Shown one piece after another: positions 46,755 through 56,592 of a stretch of DNA of 64,000 bases. The DNA is from Streptococcus sp. CF8_St5-11 (lineage in GTDB: Bacteria; Bacillota; Bacilli; Lactobacillales; Streptococcaceae). Below the pieces are notes generated by a model. The model did no database searches. It worked only from the letters and a program-made list of their open reading frames with translations, and was not told the origin of the DNA. The stretch lies in contig NZ_JANCOJ010000005.1 of the NCBI RefSeq assembly GCF_024295625.1, positions 1 to 64,000 of the forward strand, given 5' to 3'. The position numbers and the translations under genes were made by a program. Within the stretch, counting starts at the first letter, position 1. Every line of letters starts with the position of its first letter.

Positions 46755-48137
46755 ATGTCAAAAAAACATCATCCTGGTGAAGAAACCGAAAATGGGATGG
46801 TTCGTGGTCTGCAAAATCGCCATGTTCAGCTGATTGCTATTGCAGGAACCATCGGAACAGGGCTCTTTCTTGGAGCTGGTCGTTCCCTTTCTTTGACAGG
46901 TCCGTCTATTATTTTAGTCTATATGCTGACTGGAGCTTTCATGTACTTCATGATGAGGGCGATTGGCGAGATGCTGTATATGGATCCAGATCAACATACC
47001 TTTATCAACTTTATTACCAAGTACTTAGGAAAGGGTTGGGGCTATTTTTCAGGATGGTCCTATTGGGTTTCCTTGGTATTTCTTGGGATGGCAGAAATTA
47101 CAGCCGTTTCCAACTATGTTCAGCTCTGGTTCCCTAATTGGCCAGCCTGGCAGATTCAAATCATCTTTTTAGCGCTTTTAAGTTGTGTAAACTTGATCGC
47201 TGTGAAAGTTTTTGGAGAGGTTGAATTCTGGTTTGGAATGATCAAGATTGTCACGATTTTAGCCCTGATCGCAACAGGGATTTTTATGGTGACGACGAAT
47301 TTTGAAACACCAGCTGGACATGCTAGCTTAAGTAACATTACCAATGGTTTTCAAATGTTTCCGAATGGTTGGGTCAAGTTTGTGATGGCCTTTCAAATGG
47401 TCTTCTTTGCTTATCAAGCGATTGAGTTTGTTGGAATTACCACATCAGAGACAGCCAATCCCCGTCAGGTCTTACCGAAAGCCATTAAAGAAATTCCGAT
47501 TCGAATTGTAATCTTTTATGTAGGGGCTTTGTTAGCGATTATGGCTATTTTCCCTTGGCAACAGCTTCCCGTCAATAAGTCACCGTTTGTAACGGTCTTT
47601 CAGATGGTAGGAATCAAGTGGGCAGCAGGATTGATTAATTTTGTTGTACTGACAGCTGCGGCATCTTCCTTGAATTCCACCCTCTATTCAACAGGGCGCC
47701 ACTTGTACCAGATTGCAAAAGAAACACCAAACAGCAAAGTGATGAATCGTTTGAAACTGAATAGCTTATCTCGTATGGGGATTCCAAGTCGCGCGATTAT
47801 TTTTTCTGCGATTGTGGTTGCTGTTTCAGCCTTTATCAATGTCTTGCCAGGTGTCTCAGATGCCTTTGCCTTGATTACGGCATCTTCTTCTGGTGTCTAC
47901 ATTGCTATTTACATTTTGACTATGCTTGCCCATCTTAAGTACCGTAAATCGAAAGAATTTATGCCAGATGGTTTTGTCATGCCGGCCTATAAAGTGTTGA
48001 ATCCATTGACCATTGTTTTCTTCCTCTTTGTATTCGTTTGTCTCTTCTTGCAAGAATCAACATACATTGGAGCGGTTGGAGCAACCATCTGGATCATTCT
48101 TTTTGGGATCTACAGCAATTGGAAACATAATAAATAA
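46755..48137 (+). CDS. Amino acid permease of the AAT/APC family (CycA/AapA-like)
   Basis: A 460-residue proton-coupled permease with 12 predicted membrane segments. NGMVRGLQNRHVQLIAIAGTIGTGLFLGAG is the hallmark of this group (the stretch starts near residue 11). MYFMMRAIGEMLYMDPDQHTF and SWVSLVFLGMAEITA-type segments match D-serine/D-alanine/glycine transporters, but the exact substrate is open. Start at ATG 46755 with TTGGAG 7 nt upstream; the longer frame begins in the leader. Confidence 0.87.
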   Translation: MSKKHHPGEETENGMVRGLQNRHVQLIAIAGTIGTGLFLGAGRSLSLTGPSIILVYMLTGAFMYFMMRAIGEMLYMDPDQHTFINFITKYLGKGWGYFSGWSYWVSLVFLGMAEITAVSNYVQLWFPNWPAWQIQIIFLALLSCVNLIAVKVFGEVEFWFGMIKIVTILALIATGIFMVTTNFETPAGHASLSNITNGFQMFPNGWVKFVMAFQMVFFAYQAIEFVGITTSETANPRQVLPKAIKEIPIRIVIFYVGALLAIMAIFPWQQLPVNKSPFVTVFQMVGIKWAAGLINFVVLTAAASSLNSTLYSTGRHLYQIAKETPNSKVMNRLKLNSLSRMGIPSRAIIFSAIVVAVSAFINVLPGVSDAFALITASSSGVYIAIYILTMLAHLKYRKSKEFMPDGFVMPAYKVLNPLTIVFFLFVFVCLFLQESTYIGAVGATIWIILFGIYSNWKHNK

Positions 48138-48144
48138 ACAGCAA

Positions 48145-48170
48145 GAGGCTGGGGCAAAAGTCCTAGCCTC
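48145..48170 (+). terminator. Terminator of the permease gene
   Basis: GAGGCT..GGG with TCC..AGCCTC around GCAAAAG; a T run follows a few bases later (TTGTTTTT). Confidence 0.7.
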
Positions 48171-48203
48171 TCAATTGTTTTTGGATTGTTGAGCAAGACG
48201 CAG

Positions 48204-48318
48204 TGGTTGAGTGGGCTCTACTACGCTGATTTCATCAGCTTTTACAGCCCTACTCAACTGTGCGGAGGTGGGACGACGAAATCGAATTCTAACGAATGAC
48301 CGATTTCTGTCCCACTCT
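48204..48318. repeat. Structured intergenic repeat-like block
   Basis: Two compound hairpins. One runs from TTGAGT (about 48207-48212) to ACTCAA (48252-48257), with a GCTGAT/ATCAGC tip (48225-48239). The other runs from GTGGGAC (48268-48274) to GTCCCAC (48309-48315), with an inner GAAATCG/CGATTTC stem. Non-coding by all appearances. I recall similar blocks after terminators in other mitis-group streptococci; only one copy is in this window. Confidence 0.55.
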
Positions 48319-48377
48319 CTTTACTATTTCAGAGCTCGTTTACTTCTTTTAAGGAATTACTTGGAGGAAACAAAAGA

Positions 48378-48420
48378 AAAACAGAGATGGAAGAAATTAT
48401 TTTTCTTCCATCTCTGTTTT
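48378..48420. terminator. Long bidirectional terminator overlapping the 59-residue gene end
   Basis: A 19-bp perfect stem (48378-48396 with 48402-48420) with A and T tracts on both sides. The left arm follows the stop, and the right arm encodes the last residues of the minus-strand gene. Confidence 0.85.
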
Positions 48421-48576
48421 TTGTCCTTGAATGGCTTTTTTGAACCACCAAAGTGATCCGACTAGGATCAGGGCAGCAAGCCAAAAAATCCAAGCCTCAA
48501 TAGTGGTTAGAAAAAAGTAGAGAGCGATAGCATCGACCAATAAAAGTGGGATGAGAATCTGTTTTCTTATTTTCAT
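48397..48576 (-). CDS. Small membrane protein of 59 residues, unknown function
   Basis: Reading from ATG at 48576 gives MKIRKQILIPLLLVDAIALY and on, with two hydrophobic segments (ILIPLLLVDAIALYFFL and WIFWLAALILVGSLWWF) and a charged tail (GQKTEMEEK). There is no ribosome site; instead an extended -10 TGATACAAT ends 6 nt before the ATG, suggesting a leaderless transcript. The frame ends exactly in a strong terminator, which supports a real gene. Function not recognised. Confidence 0.7.
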   Translation of the reverse strand: MKIRKQILIPLLLVDAIALYFFLTTIEAWIFWLAALILVGSLWWFKKAIQGQKTEMEEK

Positions 48577-48582
48577 AAGAAT

Positions 48583-48591
48583 ATTGTATCA
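48583..48591 (-). promoter_or_regulatory. Extended -10 promoter of the 59-residue gene
   Basis: Minus strand TGATACAAT (48591-48583); TTGTTT lies 16 nt upstream as a possible -35. The start site would fall at or next to the ATG. Confidence 0.6.
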
Positions 48592-48708
48592 TAAATCCTA
48601 GAGGAAACAAGTGAAATCAAGCCTTCCTAGGTATTTTGTAGGATTCGAAAAGGTCAGATAGGATTAGTTAGTGAATTTTCTTTCAGGAGTGCATCTTGGT
48701 CCCATTTG

Positions 48709-48717
48709 TGGTAAAAT
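48709..48717 (+). promoter_or_regulatory. rsmH-ftsL-pbp2X-mraY promoter
   Basis: Extended -10 TGGTAAAAT (48709-48717). The rsmH ATG is at 48727, only 9 nt further, so the leader is 0-3 nt. Confidence 0.65.
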
Positions 48718-48726
48718 AGTAAAGAT

Positions 48727-49677
48727 ATGAGTAAAGAATTTCATCATGTAACGGTTTTGCTTCATGAAACGATCGATATGCTGGATGTTAAGCCAGATGG
48801 GATCTATGTAGACGCCACATTGGGTGGGGCAGGCCACAGCGAATATTTGTTAACAAAATTAAATGAATCAGGCCATCTCTATGCCTTTGACCAAGATCAG
48901 CATGCGATTGAGAATGCTAAGATTCGTTTGGCACCTTTCATTGAGAAAGGCATGGTGACCTTCATTAAGGATAACTTTCGTCATTTGAAGGAACGTCTAA
49001 ACGAATTGGGTGTGACTGAAATTGATGGAATCTGTTATGACCTAGGTGTCTCTAGTCCTCAGTTAGATGAACGGGAACGTGGATTTTCTTACAAGAAAGA
49101 TGCGCCGTTGGACATGCGGATGAATCAAGAAGCTTCCTTAACAGCCTATGAGGTCGTCAATAGCTACGATTACCATGATCTCGTACGCATTTTTTTCAAA
49201 TATGGAGAGGACAAATTTTCCAAGCAAATTGCGCGGAAAATTGAGCAAGCACGAGCAATTAAACCGATTGAAACGACGACTGAATTAGCAGAGATTATTA
49301 AATCTGCTAAACCAGCTAAGGAGCTCAAGAAAAAGGGTCATCCTGCTAAACAGATCTTCCAAGCCATTCGTATCGAAGTCAATGATGAACTGGGAGCGGC
49401 GGATGAATCGATTCAGCAAGCTATGGATTTGTTGGCCCTCGATGGTCGTATTTCTGTGATTACCTTTCATTCGTTAGAGGATCGATTGACCAAACAATTG
49501 TTTAAAGAAGCTTCGACGGTTGAGGTTCCAAAAGGACTTCCCTTTATTCCAGATGATTTGAAACCAAAGATGGAGTTAGTCAACCGGAAACCTATTTTGC
49601 CAAGTGAAGAAGAGCTTGAGGAAAATAATCGATCTCATTCAGCAAAATTACGGGTTGCTCGAAAAATACACAAGTAA
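48727..49677 (+). CDS. rsmH: 16S rRNA m4C1402 methyltransferase RsmH
   Basis: N4-methylation of C1402 in the decoding centre; formerly MraW. The 316-residue SAM enzyme has [16 protein letters not shown] near residue 28, [20 protein letters not shown] (about 103-122) and [14 protein letters not shown] near 248. First gene of the dcw-type division cluster. There is no Shine-Dalgarno sequence before the ATG. Confidence 0.95.
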   Translation: MSKEFHHVTVLLHETIDMLDVKPDGIYVDATLGGAGHSEYLLTKLNESGHLYAFDQDQHAIENAKIRLAPFIEKGMVTFIKDNFRHLKERLNELGVTEIDGICYDLGVSSPQLDERERGFSYKKDAPLDMRMNQEASLTAYEVVNSYDYHDLVRIFFKYGEDKFSKQIARKIEQARAIKPIETTTELAEIIKSAKPAKELKKKGHPAKQIFQAIRIEVNDELGAADESIQQAMDLLALDGRISVITFHSLEDRLTKQLFKEASTVEVPKGLPFIPDDLKPKMELVNRKPILPSEEELEENNRSHSAKLRVARKIHK

Positions 49678-49688
49678 GAGGAATTGAT

Positions 49689-50024
49689 ATGGCAGCAAGA
49701 GATGAGAGAACAAGAACACAGGTATTGCAAGACCACTTTCGCCGTTTCTCTAGAGTAGAAAAGGCTTTTTATGGGTCGATTGTCTTAACAGCTGTGATTT
49801 TAGCCATTAGTATCGTCTTTATGCAGACACGAATTTTACAAGTACAGAGTGAGTTGACTGATTTAAATACGGAACTAGAAGCCAAAAAGACGGAATTGGC
49901 AGATGTTCGTCAAGAGGTCAATGAATTAACACGTTATGACCGCTTATCACAGTTGGCTAGCTCCCAAGGAATGAAGCTGCAAAAAGAAAATCGAAAAACA
50001 GTGAGTGCAAGTAGTGATGAATAA
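49689..50024 (+). CDS. ftsL: Cell division protein FtsL
   Basis: A bitopic septal protein that joins DivIB/FtsQ and DivIC/FtsB. 111 residues: cytoplasmic basic N terminus, one membrane segment (about 34-54, [17 protein letters not shown]) and an external leucine-zipper-like coil ([20 protein letters not shown]). AGAGGAATTG is upstream. It overlaps pbp2X by 8 bp, so they are probably translated together. Confidence 0.93.
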   Translation: MAARDERTRTQVLQDHFRRFSRVEKAFYGSIVLTAVILAISIVFMQTRILQVQSELTDLNTELEAKKTELADVRQEVNELTRYDRLSQLASSQGMKLQKENRKTVSASSDE

Positions 50025-52299
50025 ATTTAAAAAATTTTTAATCGGGTATTCGATAAAGAAACGTCGCTTGCCGGATCAGAATCGAAAACAAGTTGGGAAA
50101 AATCTCAGTGTACTGGCGATTTTCCTCTTTTTTCTCTTTCTGATTAATTTTGCAATGATCATTGGGACTGACAAAAAATTTGGTGTAACCTTATCGGATC
50201 AAGCCAAAAAAGTCCATGAGCAGACGGTCATTGTTCCTGCAAAACGTGGAACGATCTACGACCGAAATGGAGCAGTAATTGCTGAAGATGCTACGACCTA
50301 TAACGTTTATGCTATTATTGATAAAAAGTACAAATCAGCAACTGGGAAAATCCTCTATGTAGAAGAGAGCCAATTTAAAAAAGTAGCAGAAATCTTTAAG
50401 CAGTACTTAGGGATGGATGAGGATTACGTCATTCAACAGTTGTCGCAAAAGAAATTGAAACAGGTTTCTTTTGGCTCGAACGGAAACGGCATAACTTATA
50501 GTAATATGACGGCTATCCGTGAGGCCATGGAAGCGGCGAATATTGAAGGGGTTGCCTTTACAACTAGTCCAAATCGAAGCTATAAAAATGGAGTTTTCGC
50601 CTCTCAATTTATAGGGCAGGCCTCTCTTCAAGAAGATAAAGAGGGGAATAAAACTCTGAAGGGGCAATCAGGGATGGAGAAATCCCTCGATCGTATTCTC
50701 GCTGGTCAAAATGGGGTTATCACCTATGACAAAGACCGAAACGGCAATATCGTTCCTGGTTCAGATAAGGTTTCTGTCAAAACAGAAGATGGAAAAGATG
50801 TCTATACGACCATTTCAGCAGAATTACAAACCTACCTTGAGACGCGAATGGATGTTTTCCAAGAAAAAGTAAAAGGAAAGTATGTTAGTGCGACTCTTGT
50901 GAGTGCAAAAACTGGAGAAATCCTGGCTACAACGCAACGTCCATCCTATAATGCGGATACCAAACAAGGGTTGGATCTGAAAAACTTGAAAACCTGGAAT
51001 ACCATCCTTTATCAAGATCAATATGAACCGGGTTCAACGATGAAGGTCATGTTATTAGCTTCGGCGATTGATCATGGAACTTTCCCAGCCTATAATGAAG
51101 TATACTACAGTAACGAACTACAAGTAAAAGATGCGACGATCCGTGACTGGGATGTCAATATGGGGCTGGCTGAAGGTCGCTATATGAATATCGCACAGGG
51201 CTTTGCTTACTCAAGTAACGTGGGGATGACTCGCTTAGAGCAAAAGATGGGAAATGCTGTCTGGATGGACTACCTAACCCGCTTTAAATTCGGTCTTCCG
51301 ACCCGTTTTGGAATGGGAAATGAAGCTTACGGGGGTCTTCCAGGGGATAACTATGTCAGTCAGGCACAATCTGCCTTTGGTCAAGGGATTTCCGTCAGTC
51401 AAACCCAAATGTTACGGGCCTTTAGCGCCATCGCTAATGATGGGCAAATGTTAGAGCCGAAATTTATTAGTGCTATTTACGATAAAAAATCAGACACAGC
51501 CCGCAAATCAAAAAAAGAAGTTGTTGGAAAACCAGTTTCAGGATCAGCTGCGCAACAGACACGGAACTATATGATCACCGTCGGAACAGATCCAGAGTAT
51601 GGAACCTTGTACAGCGATGGACCCATCATTCAGGTACCCGGTCAAAACGTTGCGGTGAAATCAGGGACTGCCCAAATGGCGACAGATCAAGGATACTTAC
51701 AAGGAGAAAATGATTATATCAACTCGGTTGTAGCCATGACACCTGCAGAAGATCCTGAATTCATCATGTATGTGACGGTCCAACAACCAGAAGTGAAATT
51801 CTCAGCGACCAGCTGGGAAGAGCTGGTCAATCCTATTTTGGAAGATGCAGTTGCTTTAAAAGACGAATTGCATTTGACATCAGAGGCACCAACGTTGGAT
51901 GGTGTGACCAAAGAAACGACCTACAAAATCCCTTCAGTAGAAACTCTCTCTAAGGAGTTGAATCTGAAACAAAATTTGAGCCCAGGTGCTTATTCAGAGG
52001 AATTGCGTCGCAATTTGGTGCAACCAATTGTCCTAGGAACCGGGAAAAATATCCGCAAAATGTCTGTGGATATAGGCTCTAAAGTCAAAGCCAATCAGCA
52101 AGTATTGTTATTGACAGAAGACTTTGATGCGGTTCCAGATATGTATGGTTGGACTAAGAAAAATGCAGACATCTTTGGAGAATGGACTGGAATTGAGATT
52201 ACCTATAAAGGTAGTGGAAAGAAAGTAACTAAACAAAGTGTCAAAATGAACACCTCACTCAATAAAACTAAAAAGATTACGTTAACATTAGGAGACTAA
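50017..52299 (+). CDS. pbp2X: Penicillin-binding protein 2X (septal transpeptidase)
   Basis: Class B PBP that cross-links septal peptidoglycan with FtsW. The 760-residue protein has one N-terminal membrane segment (about residues 27-48), the dimerisation domain, the transpeptidase domain with active Ser340 in GSTMK, Ser399-Ser400-Asn401 and Lys548-Ser-Gly-Thr, and two C-terminal PASTA domains. Start at ATG 50017, inside the ftsL end; the GTG codons before it give a slightly longer form. Catalytic motifs look wild-type; resistance cannot be judged from this alone. Confidence 0.95.
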   Translation: MNKFKKFLIGYSIKKRRLPDQNRKQVGKNLSVLAIFLFFLFLINFAMIIGTDKKFGVTLSDQAKKVHEQTVIVPAKRGTIYDRNGAVIAEDATTYNVYAIIDKKYKSATGKILYVEESQFKKVAEIFKQYLGMDEDYVIQQLSQKKLKQVSFGSNGNGITYSNMTAIREAMEAANIEGVAFTTSPNRSYKNGVFASQFIGQASLQEDKEGNKTLKGQSGMEKSLDRILAGQNGVITYDKDRNGNIVPGSDKVSVKTEDGKDVYTTISAELQTYLETRMDVFQEKVKGKYVSATLVSAKTGEILATTQRPSYNADTKQGLDLKNLKTWNTILYQDQYEPGSTMKVMLLASAIDHGTFPAYNEVYYSNELQVKDATIRDWDVNMGLAEGRYMNIAQGFAYSSNVGMTRLEQKMGNAVWMDYLTRFKFGLPTRFGMGNEAYGGLPGDNYVSQAQSAFGQGISVSQTQMLRAFSAIANDGQMLEPKFISAIYDKKSDTARKSKKEVVGKPVSGSAAQQTRNYMITVGTDPEYGTLYSDGPIIQVPGQNVAVKSGTAQMATDQGYLQGENDYINSVVAMTPAEDPEFIMYVTVQQPEVKFSATSWEELVNPILEDAVALKDELHLTSEAPTLDGVTKETTYKIPSVETLSKELNLKQNLSPGAYSEELRRNLVQPIVLGTGKNIRKMSVDIGSKVKANQQVLLLTEDFDAVPDMYGWTKKNADIFGEWTGIEITYKGSGKKVTKQSVKMNTSLNKTKKITLTLGD

Positions 52300-52300
52300 G

Positions 52301-53293
52301 ATGTATATTGCTACGATCCTTGTATCGTTTCTATTAACAGTGGCTGCTATTCCAGCCTTTATTCGATTTTACCATCGTGCTCATATTTCTGGGCAACAAA
52401 TGCACGAAGATGTGAAACAACACAAAGCGAAAGCTGGCACTCCGACAATGGGTGGAGTTGTATTTCTCATTACAGCCGTTCTAGTTAGTTTTGTCGTTAC
52501 CGTATTGACTGGAAATTTCACGCGCCCTGTTCAACTGATTCTATTTATCTTGATTCTTTATGGAATTGTTGGATTTTTGGATGACTTTTTAAAAGTTTTT
52601 CGTAAGATTAATGAAGGTCTTAACCCAAAACAAAAATTGGCCCTTCAACTTGTTGGTGGAATCATCTTCTATATTTTTTCTGAACGCCACGGTGCAGGAA
52701 GCCTTTTAAATGTCTTTGGTTACGATCTTTACTTGGGCCATTTCTACATTCTCTTTGCTTTATTTTGGTTGGTTGGTTTTTCAAACGCGGTCAATTTGAC
52801 AGATGGGATTGATGGATTAGCCAGCATCTCCGTTGCCATTAGCCTGAGTGCCTATTCCTTTATTGCCTATATGCAAGGGAAATGGGACATTCTCTTTGTG
52901 ACTTTGAGTATGATTGGGGCCTTGCTTGGATTCTTTGTCTTCAACCACAAGCCGGCTAAAATCTTTATGGGGGATGTCGGTAGTCTAGCTCTTGGAGGGA
53001 TGCTTGCAGCCTTGTCAATGGCTCTGCATGTCGAGTGGACGTTGCTCTTGATTGGTCTGGTCTATGTCATTGAAACAGGTTCAGTGATGCTACAAGTGAC
53101 CTATTTCAAATGGACCAAGAAACGTTACGGGGAAGGACGTCGGATTTTCCGAATGACTCCTTTCCACCATCATTTAGAACTGGGTGGCCTTTTTGGCAAT
53201 GGGCAAAACTGGTCAGAATGGAAAGTAGATGCCTTTATGTGGAGCATTGCCTTAGTGACAAGTGTCGTGACTCTAGTCCTTCTCTACCTATAA
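52301..53293 (+). CDS. mraY: Phospho-N-acetylmuramoyl-pentapeptide transferase MraY
   Basis: Makes lipid I from UDP-MurNAc-pentapeptide and undecaprenyl phosphate. 330 residues, ten hydrophobic segments, with GTPTMGGV near 47, the Asp pair in FLDDFLKVF near 91, [13 protein letters not shown] near 163 and the HHHLE-type motif [12 protein letters not shown] near 287. It starts 1 bp after pbp2X, with GGAG just upstream. Confidence 0.96.
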   Translation: MYIATILVSFLLTVAAIPAFIRFYHRAHISGQQMHEDVKQHKAKAGTPTMGGVVFLITAVLVSFVVTVLTGNFTRPVQLILFILILYGIVGFLDDFLKVFRKINEGLNPKQKLALQLVGGIIFYIFSERHGAGSLLNVFGYDLYLGHFYILFALFWLVGFSNAVNLTDGIDGLASISVAISLSAYSFIAYMQGKWDILFVTLSMIGALLGFFVFNHKPAKIFMGDVGSLALGGMLAALSMALHVEWTLLLIGLVYVIETGSVMLQVTYFKWTKKRYGEGRRIFRMTPFHHHLELGGLFGNGQNWSEWKVDAFMWSIALVTSVVTLVLLYL

Positions 53294-53323
53294 AACGACG
53301 GTGGGCTTGCCCATCGTTTTTTT
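53294..53323 (+). terminator. Terminator of rsmH-mraY
   Basis: GACGGTGGGC and GCCCATCGTT around TT (one G-U pair), then seven T residues. Confidence 0.82.
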
Positions 53324-53390
53324 GCTGACTCAGAGTGACTTCGCTGGTTAGGAAAAATGACTCATAAGAGAGGCAAGAAGACAGCTTTTC

Positions 53391-53399
53391 TGATATAAT
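53391..53399 (+). promoter_or_regulatory. Promoter of the DEAD-box helicase gene (extended -10)
   Basis: TGATATAAT (53391-53399). No clear -35. Confidence 0.6.
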
Positions 53400-53427
53400 A
53401 ATAGAGATCATGAAAGGAACTGAGAAA

Positions 53428-54771
53428 ATGAAATTTACAGAGTTTAATTTTAAGCCCTATATTCAAGAGGCACTGAAAGAAATCAATTTTAGAGAAGCAA
53501 CCGAAGTACAGGAAAAACTAATTCCGATTGTCCTAGCTGGAAATGATTTGGTAGGAGAGTCAAAGACAGGTTCTGGGAAGACCCATACTTTCCTCTTGCC
53601 GATTTTTCAAACCTTAAATGAAGACAGCCAACAAGTTGAAGCGGTCATCACGGCTCCTAGTCGGGAGTTGGCGACGCAAATTTACCAAGCTGCTCGTCAA
53701 ATCGCTAGTCATTCTGAAAAAGAGATTCGAATTGTGAATTATGTTGGAGGAACGGATAAAAGCCGTCAGATTGAAAAACTGCAGGTCAAACAACCACATA
53801 TCGTGATTGGAACTCCAGGCCGGATCTATGATCTGGTTGCATCGGGTGATCTGGCTATTCATAAGGCTCATACTTTTGTGGTAGATGAGGCAGATATGAC
53901 GCTGGACATGGGATTCTTGTCTACTGTGGATAAGATTGCTTCAAGGCTTCCGCAACAACTGCAATTTTTAGTTTTTTCAGCCACCATTCCGCAAAAATTG
54001 CAGCCTTTCTTGAAAAAATATCTCTCAAACCCAGTCATGGAGCAAATTAAGACTAAGACGGTGATTTCAGATACCATCGATAATTGGCTGGTTTCGACTA
54101 AGGGTCGGGATAAAAATGAGCAAATTTACCAATTGACCAAGACCTTGCAACCTTATTTGGCCATGATTTTCGTTAATACAAAAACGAGAGCAGATGATCT
54201 CCATGCCTATCTAGTAGCTCAGGGACTCAAAGTGGCGAAGATTCACGGAGATATCCCACCACGTGAACGGAAACGGATCATGAATCAGGTTAAAAATCTT
54301 GATTTTGAGTACATTGTAGCGACAGATTTGGCGGCGCGTGGAATTGATATCGAAGGGGTAAGTCATGTCATCAACGATGCCATTCCTCAAGATCTTTCTT
54401 TCTTTGTTCACCGTGTCGGCCGGACAGGCCGCAATGGCCTGCCAGGTGTCGCTATTACTCTTTATCAACCAAGTGATGATTCAGATATCCGTGAACTAGA
54501 AAAAATGGGCATTCGTTTCGTACCGAAAGTGTTGAAAAATGGGGTTATTGAAGATACCTATGATCGGGATAGACGGGCGAATCGTGAGAAGAAGCAAGAG
54601 AAACTTGATATCGAAATGATTGGTCTGGTGAAGAAGAAAAAGAAAAAAATCAAACCAGGCTACAAGAAAAAAATCAAATGGGCAGTTGATGAAAAGCGGA
54701 GAAAAGCTAAGCGAGCGGAAAATCGAGCGCGTGGTCGGGCAGAAAGAAAGGCCAAACGCCAAACTTTCTGA
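53428..54771 (+). CDS. DEAD-box RNA helicase
   Basis: 447 residues: Q motif region FKPYIQEALKEINF, Walker A SKTGSGKTH near 50, PSRELATQ, the DEAD box as VDEADMTLDMG near 150, SAT in VFSATIPQ, and HRVGRTGR near 330 in the second RecA domain. The C-terminal 60 residues are strongly basic (KKKKKKIKPGYKKKIK and on) and probably bind RNA. Start at ATG 53428, because AAAGGA is 9-10 nt upstream; the ATG at 53410 has none. Streptococcal relatives aid ribosome assembly or cold growth; the CshB name is possible but not certain. Confidence 0.92.
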   Translation: MKFTEFNFKPYIQEALKEINFREATEVQEKLIPIVLAGNDLVGESKTGSGKTHTFLLPIFQTLNEDSQQVEAVITAPSRELATQIYQAARQIASHSEKEIRIVNYVGGTDKSRQIEKLQVKQPHIVIGTPGRIYDLVASGDLAIHKAHTFVVDEADMTLDMGFLSTVDKIASRLPQQLQFLVFSATIPQKLQPFLKKYLSNPVMEQIKTKTVISDTIDNWLVSTKGRDKNEQIYQLTKTLQPYLAMIFVNTKTRADDLHAYLVAQGLKVAKIHGDIPPRERKRIMNQVKNLDFEYIVATDLAARGIDIEGVSHVINDAIPQDLSFFVHRVGRTGRNGLPGVAITLYQPSDDSDIRELEKMGIRFVPKVLKNGVIEDTYDRDRRANREKKQEKLDIEMIGLVKKKKKKIKPGYKKKIKWAVDEKRRKAKRAENRARGRAERKAKRQTF

Positions 54772-54856
54772 TCCCTTGTTTCAAATGCTTAAAAGAAAAC
54801 ATAGATTTTCTTTATGAACTCCATAAAGAAAAACTATTGGGAACTTGTCTAAAATT

Positions 54857-54890
54857 ATGATAGACTAAATTTGTATAGTCTATCATTTTT
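54857..54890 (+). terminator. Terminator of the DEAD-box helicase gene
   Basis: ATGATAGACTA (54857-54867) and TAGTCTATCAT (54876-54886), then TTTT. A second hairpin, TTTTCTTTATG (54806-54816) with CATAAAGAAAA (54822-54832), lies before it without a T run. Confidence 0.78.
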
Positions 54891-54908
54891 CTATTTCTGT
54901 AGCAATTT

Positions 54909-54938
54909 TTGGAATTCCGATAGTGAATGTGATAGAAT
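54909..54938 (+). promoter_or_regulatory. Promoter of the amino-acid ABC transporter genes
   Basis: TTGGAA (54909-54914), 18-bp spacer, TAGAAT (54933-54938) with TG upstream. Confidence 0.62.
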
Positions 54939-54967
54939 GTTTATGTTCGAGAAAGGAAGTAACAAAA

Positions 54968-55768
54968 ATGTTTACAACTAATCTTTTAGCTGCCAACTGG
55001 TATGCTGACTTTTTAAAACACGTTCCAGATAGCAAGCTGTTTAGTTTGAGAGCCGTATTGGATGCATTTCCGTCTGTCATAGGAAAATTGCCTGTGACGA
55101 TTTTACTAGCCCTAGGAGGCGCATTTTTTGGGATTATTTTTGCCATGATTTTTGCTCTGGTCAAAATTAATCGTGTACGAATTCTTTACCCGATTCAAGC
55201 TGTTTTTGTCAGTTTTTTACGGGGGACTCCTTTGTTGGTTCAGTTGATGTTGACCTATTATGGGATTCCTCTTATTTTAAAAGCGATCAATCAGTCTTAT
55301 GGAACAGCTTTTAATATTAATGCCATTCCAGCTGAGTTATTTGCAATTGTTGCTCTTGCCTTTAATGAGGCAGCTTATGCGAGTGAAACCATCCGGGCAG
55401 CCATTTTATCAGTGGATCCTGGTGAAATTGAGGCAGCGCGTAGTCTTGGGATGACCAACCGTCAAGTTTATCGCCGGATTATTATTCCCAATGCAGCAGT
55501 CGTTGCAACTCCTACTTTAATCAACTCTCTCATTGGCTTGACCAAGGGGACCTCGCTCGCCTTTAGTGCCAGTGTGGTTGAAATTTTTGCTCAAGCACGG
55601 ATTATTGGGGGGAGCGATTTGAAGTACTTTGAACGCTTTATCACGGTATCGATTGTTTACTGGATTGTGAACATTCTCATTGAAATACTAGGCCGTCACA
55701 TTGAACGTCGACTGGATATTGAGACTCCCGTAGCAATTGATTTACCAGATCAGGAGGTCCGGATCTAA
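54968..55768 (+). CDS. Polar amino-acid ABC transporter permease
   Basis: A 266-residue HisM/GlnP-type permease with about five membrane segments. The coupling (EAA) loop is EIEAARSLGMTNRQVYRRIIIPNAAV near residue 155-180. Start at ATG 54968, 7 nt after AAAGGAAG; upstream in-frame ATG lies in the promoter. The substrate-binding protein is not next to it, so it must be encoded elsewhere or the substrate stays open. Stop overlaps the ATPase start. Confidence 0.9.
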   Translation: MFTTNLLAANWYADFLKHVPDSKLFSLRAVLDAFPSVIGKLPVTILLALGGAFFGIIFAMIFALVKINRVRILYPIQAVFVSFLRGTPLLVQLMLTYYGIPLILKAINQSYGTAFNINAIPAELFAIVALAFNEAAYASETIRAAILSVDPGEIEAARSLGMTNRQVYRRIIIPNAAVVATPTLINSLIGLTKGTSLAFSASVVEIFAQARIIGGSDLKYFERFITVSIVYWIVNILIEILGRHIERRLDIETPVAIDLPDQEVRI

Positions 55769-56511
55769 TGATTTATATTTCAGAATTATCAAAGACATTT
55801 TCAGGTCAAAAGGTTTTAAATAATCTAAGTTTGGAAATTCAAAAAGGGGAAGTCGTGGCCCTAATCGGGTCTTCGGGAGCTGGTAAATCAACCTTCTTAC
55901 GCAGTTTAAACTATTTGGAAGCACCAGATAGTGGTAGAATTAAGATTGATGATTTCGAAGTTGATTTTGAGCACATTACCCAAGATCAAATCTTAACCTT
56001 AAGAAGAAAATTGGCCATGGTGTTCCAACAGTTTAATTTGTTTGGTAGAAAAACAGCCCTTGAAAATGTGAAAGAAGGGCTCATTGTTGTGAAGGGCTTA
56101 TCCGATCAAGAAGCAACGAAAATTGCTCGAGAAGAACTGGCAAAAGTCGGTTTATCGGATCGTGAAAATCACTATCCTCGTCACCTCTCAGGTGGACAAA
56201 AACAACGGGTGGCTTTGGCCCGTGCCTTGGCCATGAAACCAGAGGTTCTTTTGTTGGATGAACCGACTTCAGCCTTGGATCCAGAATTGGTTGGAGAAGT
56301 TGAAAAATCCATTGCCAATGCAGCAAAATCAGGACAAACCATGGTACTGGTCAGCCATGATATGTCTTTTGTAGCGCAAGTAGCAGATAAGGTCCTATTT
56401 TTGGATAAAGGACGGATTATTGAATCTGGAACACCAGAGGAAATCATGCAACATCCAAAAGAAGAACGGACAAAAGAATTCTTTGCTAGTTACAAACGGA
56501 CCTATGTTTGA
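55768..56511 (+). CDS. Polar amino-acid ABC transporter ATP-binding protein
   Basis: 247 residues: Walker A IGSSGAGKSTFLRSLNYLE near 32-50, Q loop VFQQFNLF, signature LSGGQKQRVALARAL near 135-149, Walker B LLLDEPTSALDPE, switch VSHDMSFV. Typical GlnQ/ArtP-type subunit; TAATG overlap with the permease shows coupling. The gene end contains TGATATAAT (56510-56518), a possible promoter for the next gene. Confidence 0.94.
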   Translation: MIYISELSKTFSGQKVLNNLSLEIQKGEVVALIGSSGAGKSTFLRSLNYLEAPDSGRIKIDDFEVDFEHITQDQILTLRRKLAMVFQQFNLFGRKTALENVKEGLIVVKGLSDQEATKIAREELAKVGLSDRENHYPRHLSGGQKQRVALARALAMKPEVLLLDEPTSALDPELVGEVEKSIANAAKSGQTMVLVSHDMSFVAQVADKVLFLDKGRIIESGTPEEIMQHPKEERTKEFFASYKRTYV

Positions 56512-56592
56512 TATAATAGAGGAGAGGTAAGACTCAGCTGGCGATGCTAGCTGGGTTTGTTTTCTGAAAATGTAAAAATATTTGGAGTCGTG

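Noticed and set aside
50017..52299. Resistance-type changes in PBP2X
   Set aside because: The active-site motifs are the standard STMK, SSN and KSGT; without an alignment to sensitive strains no claim on mosaicism or resistance is possible.
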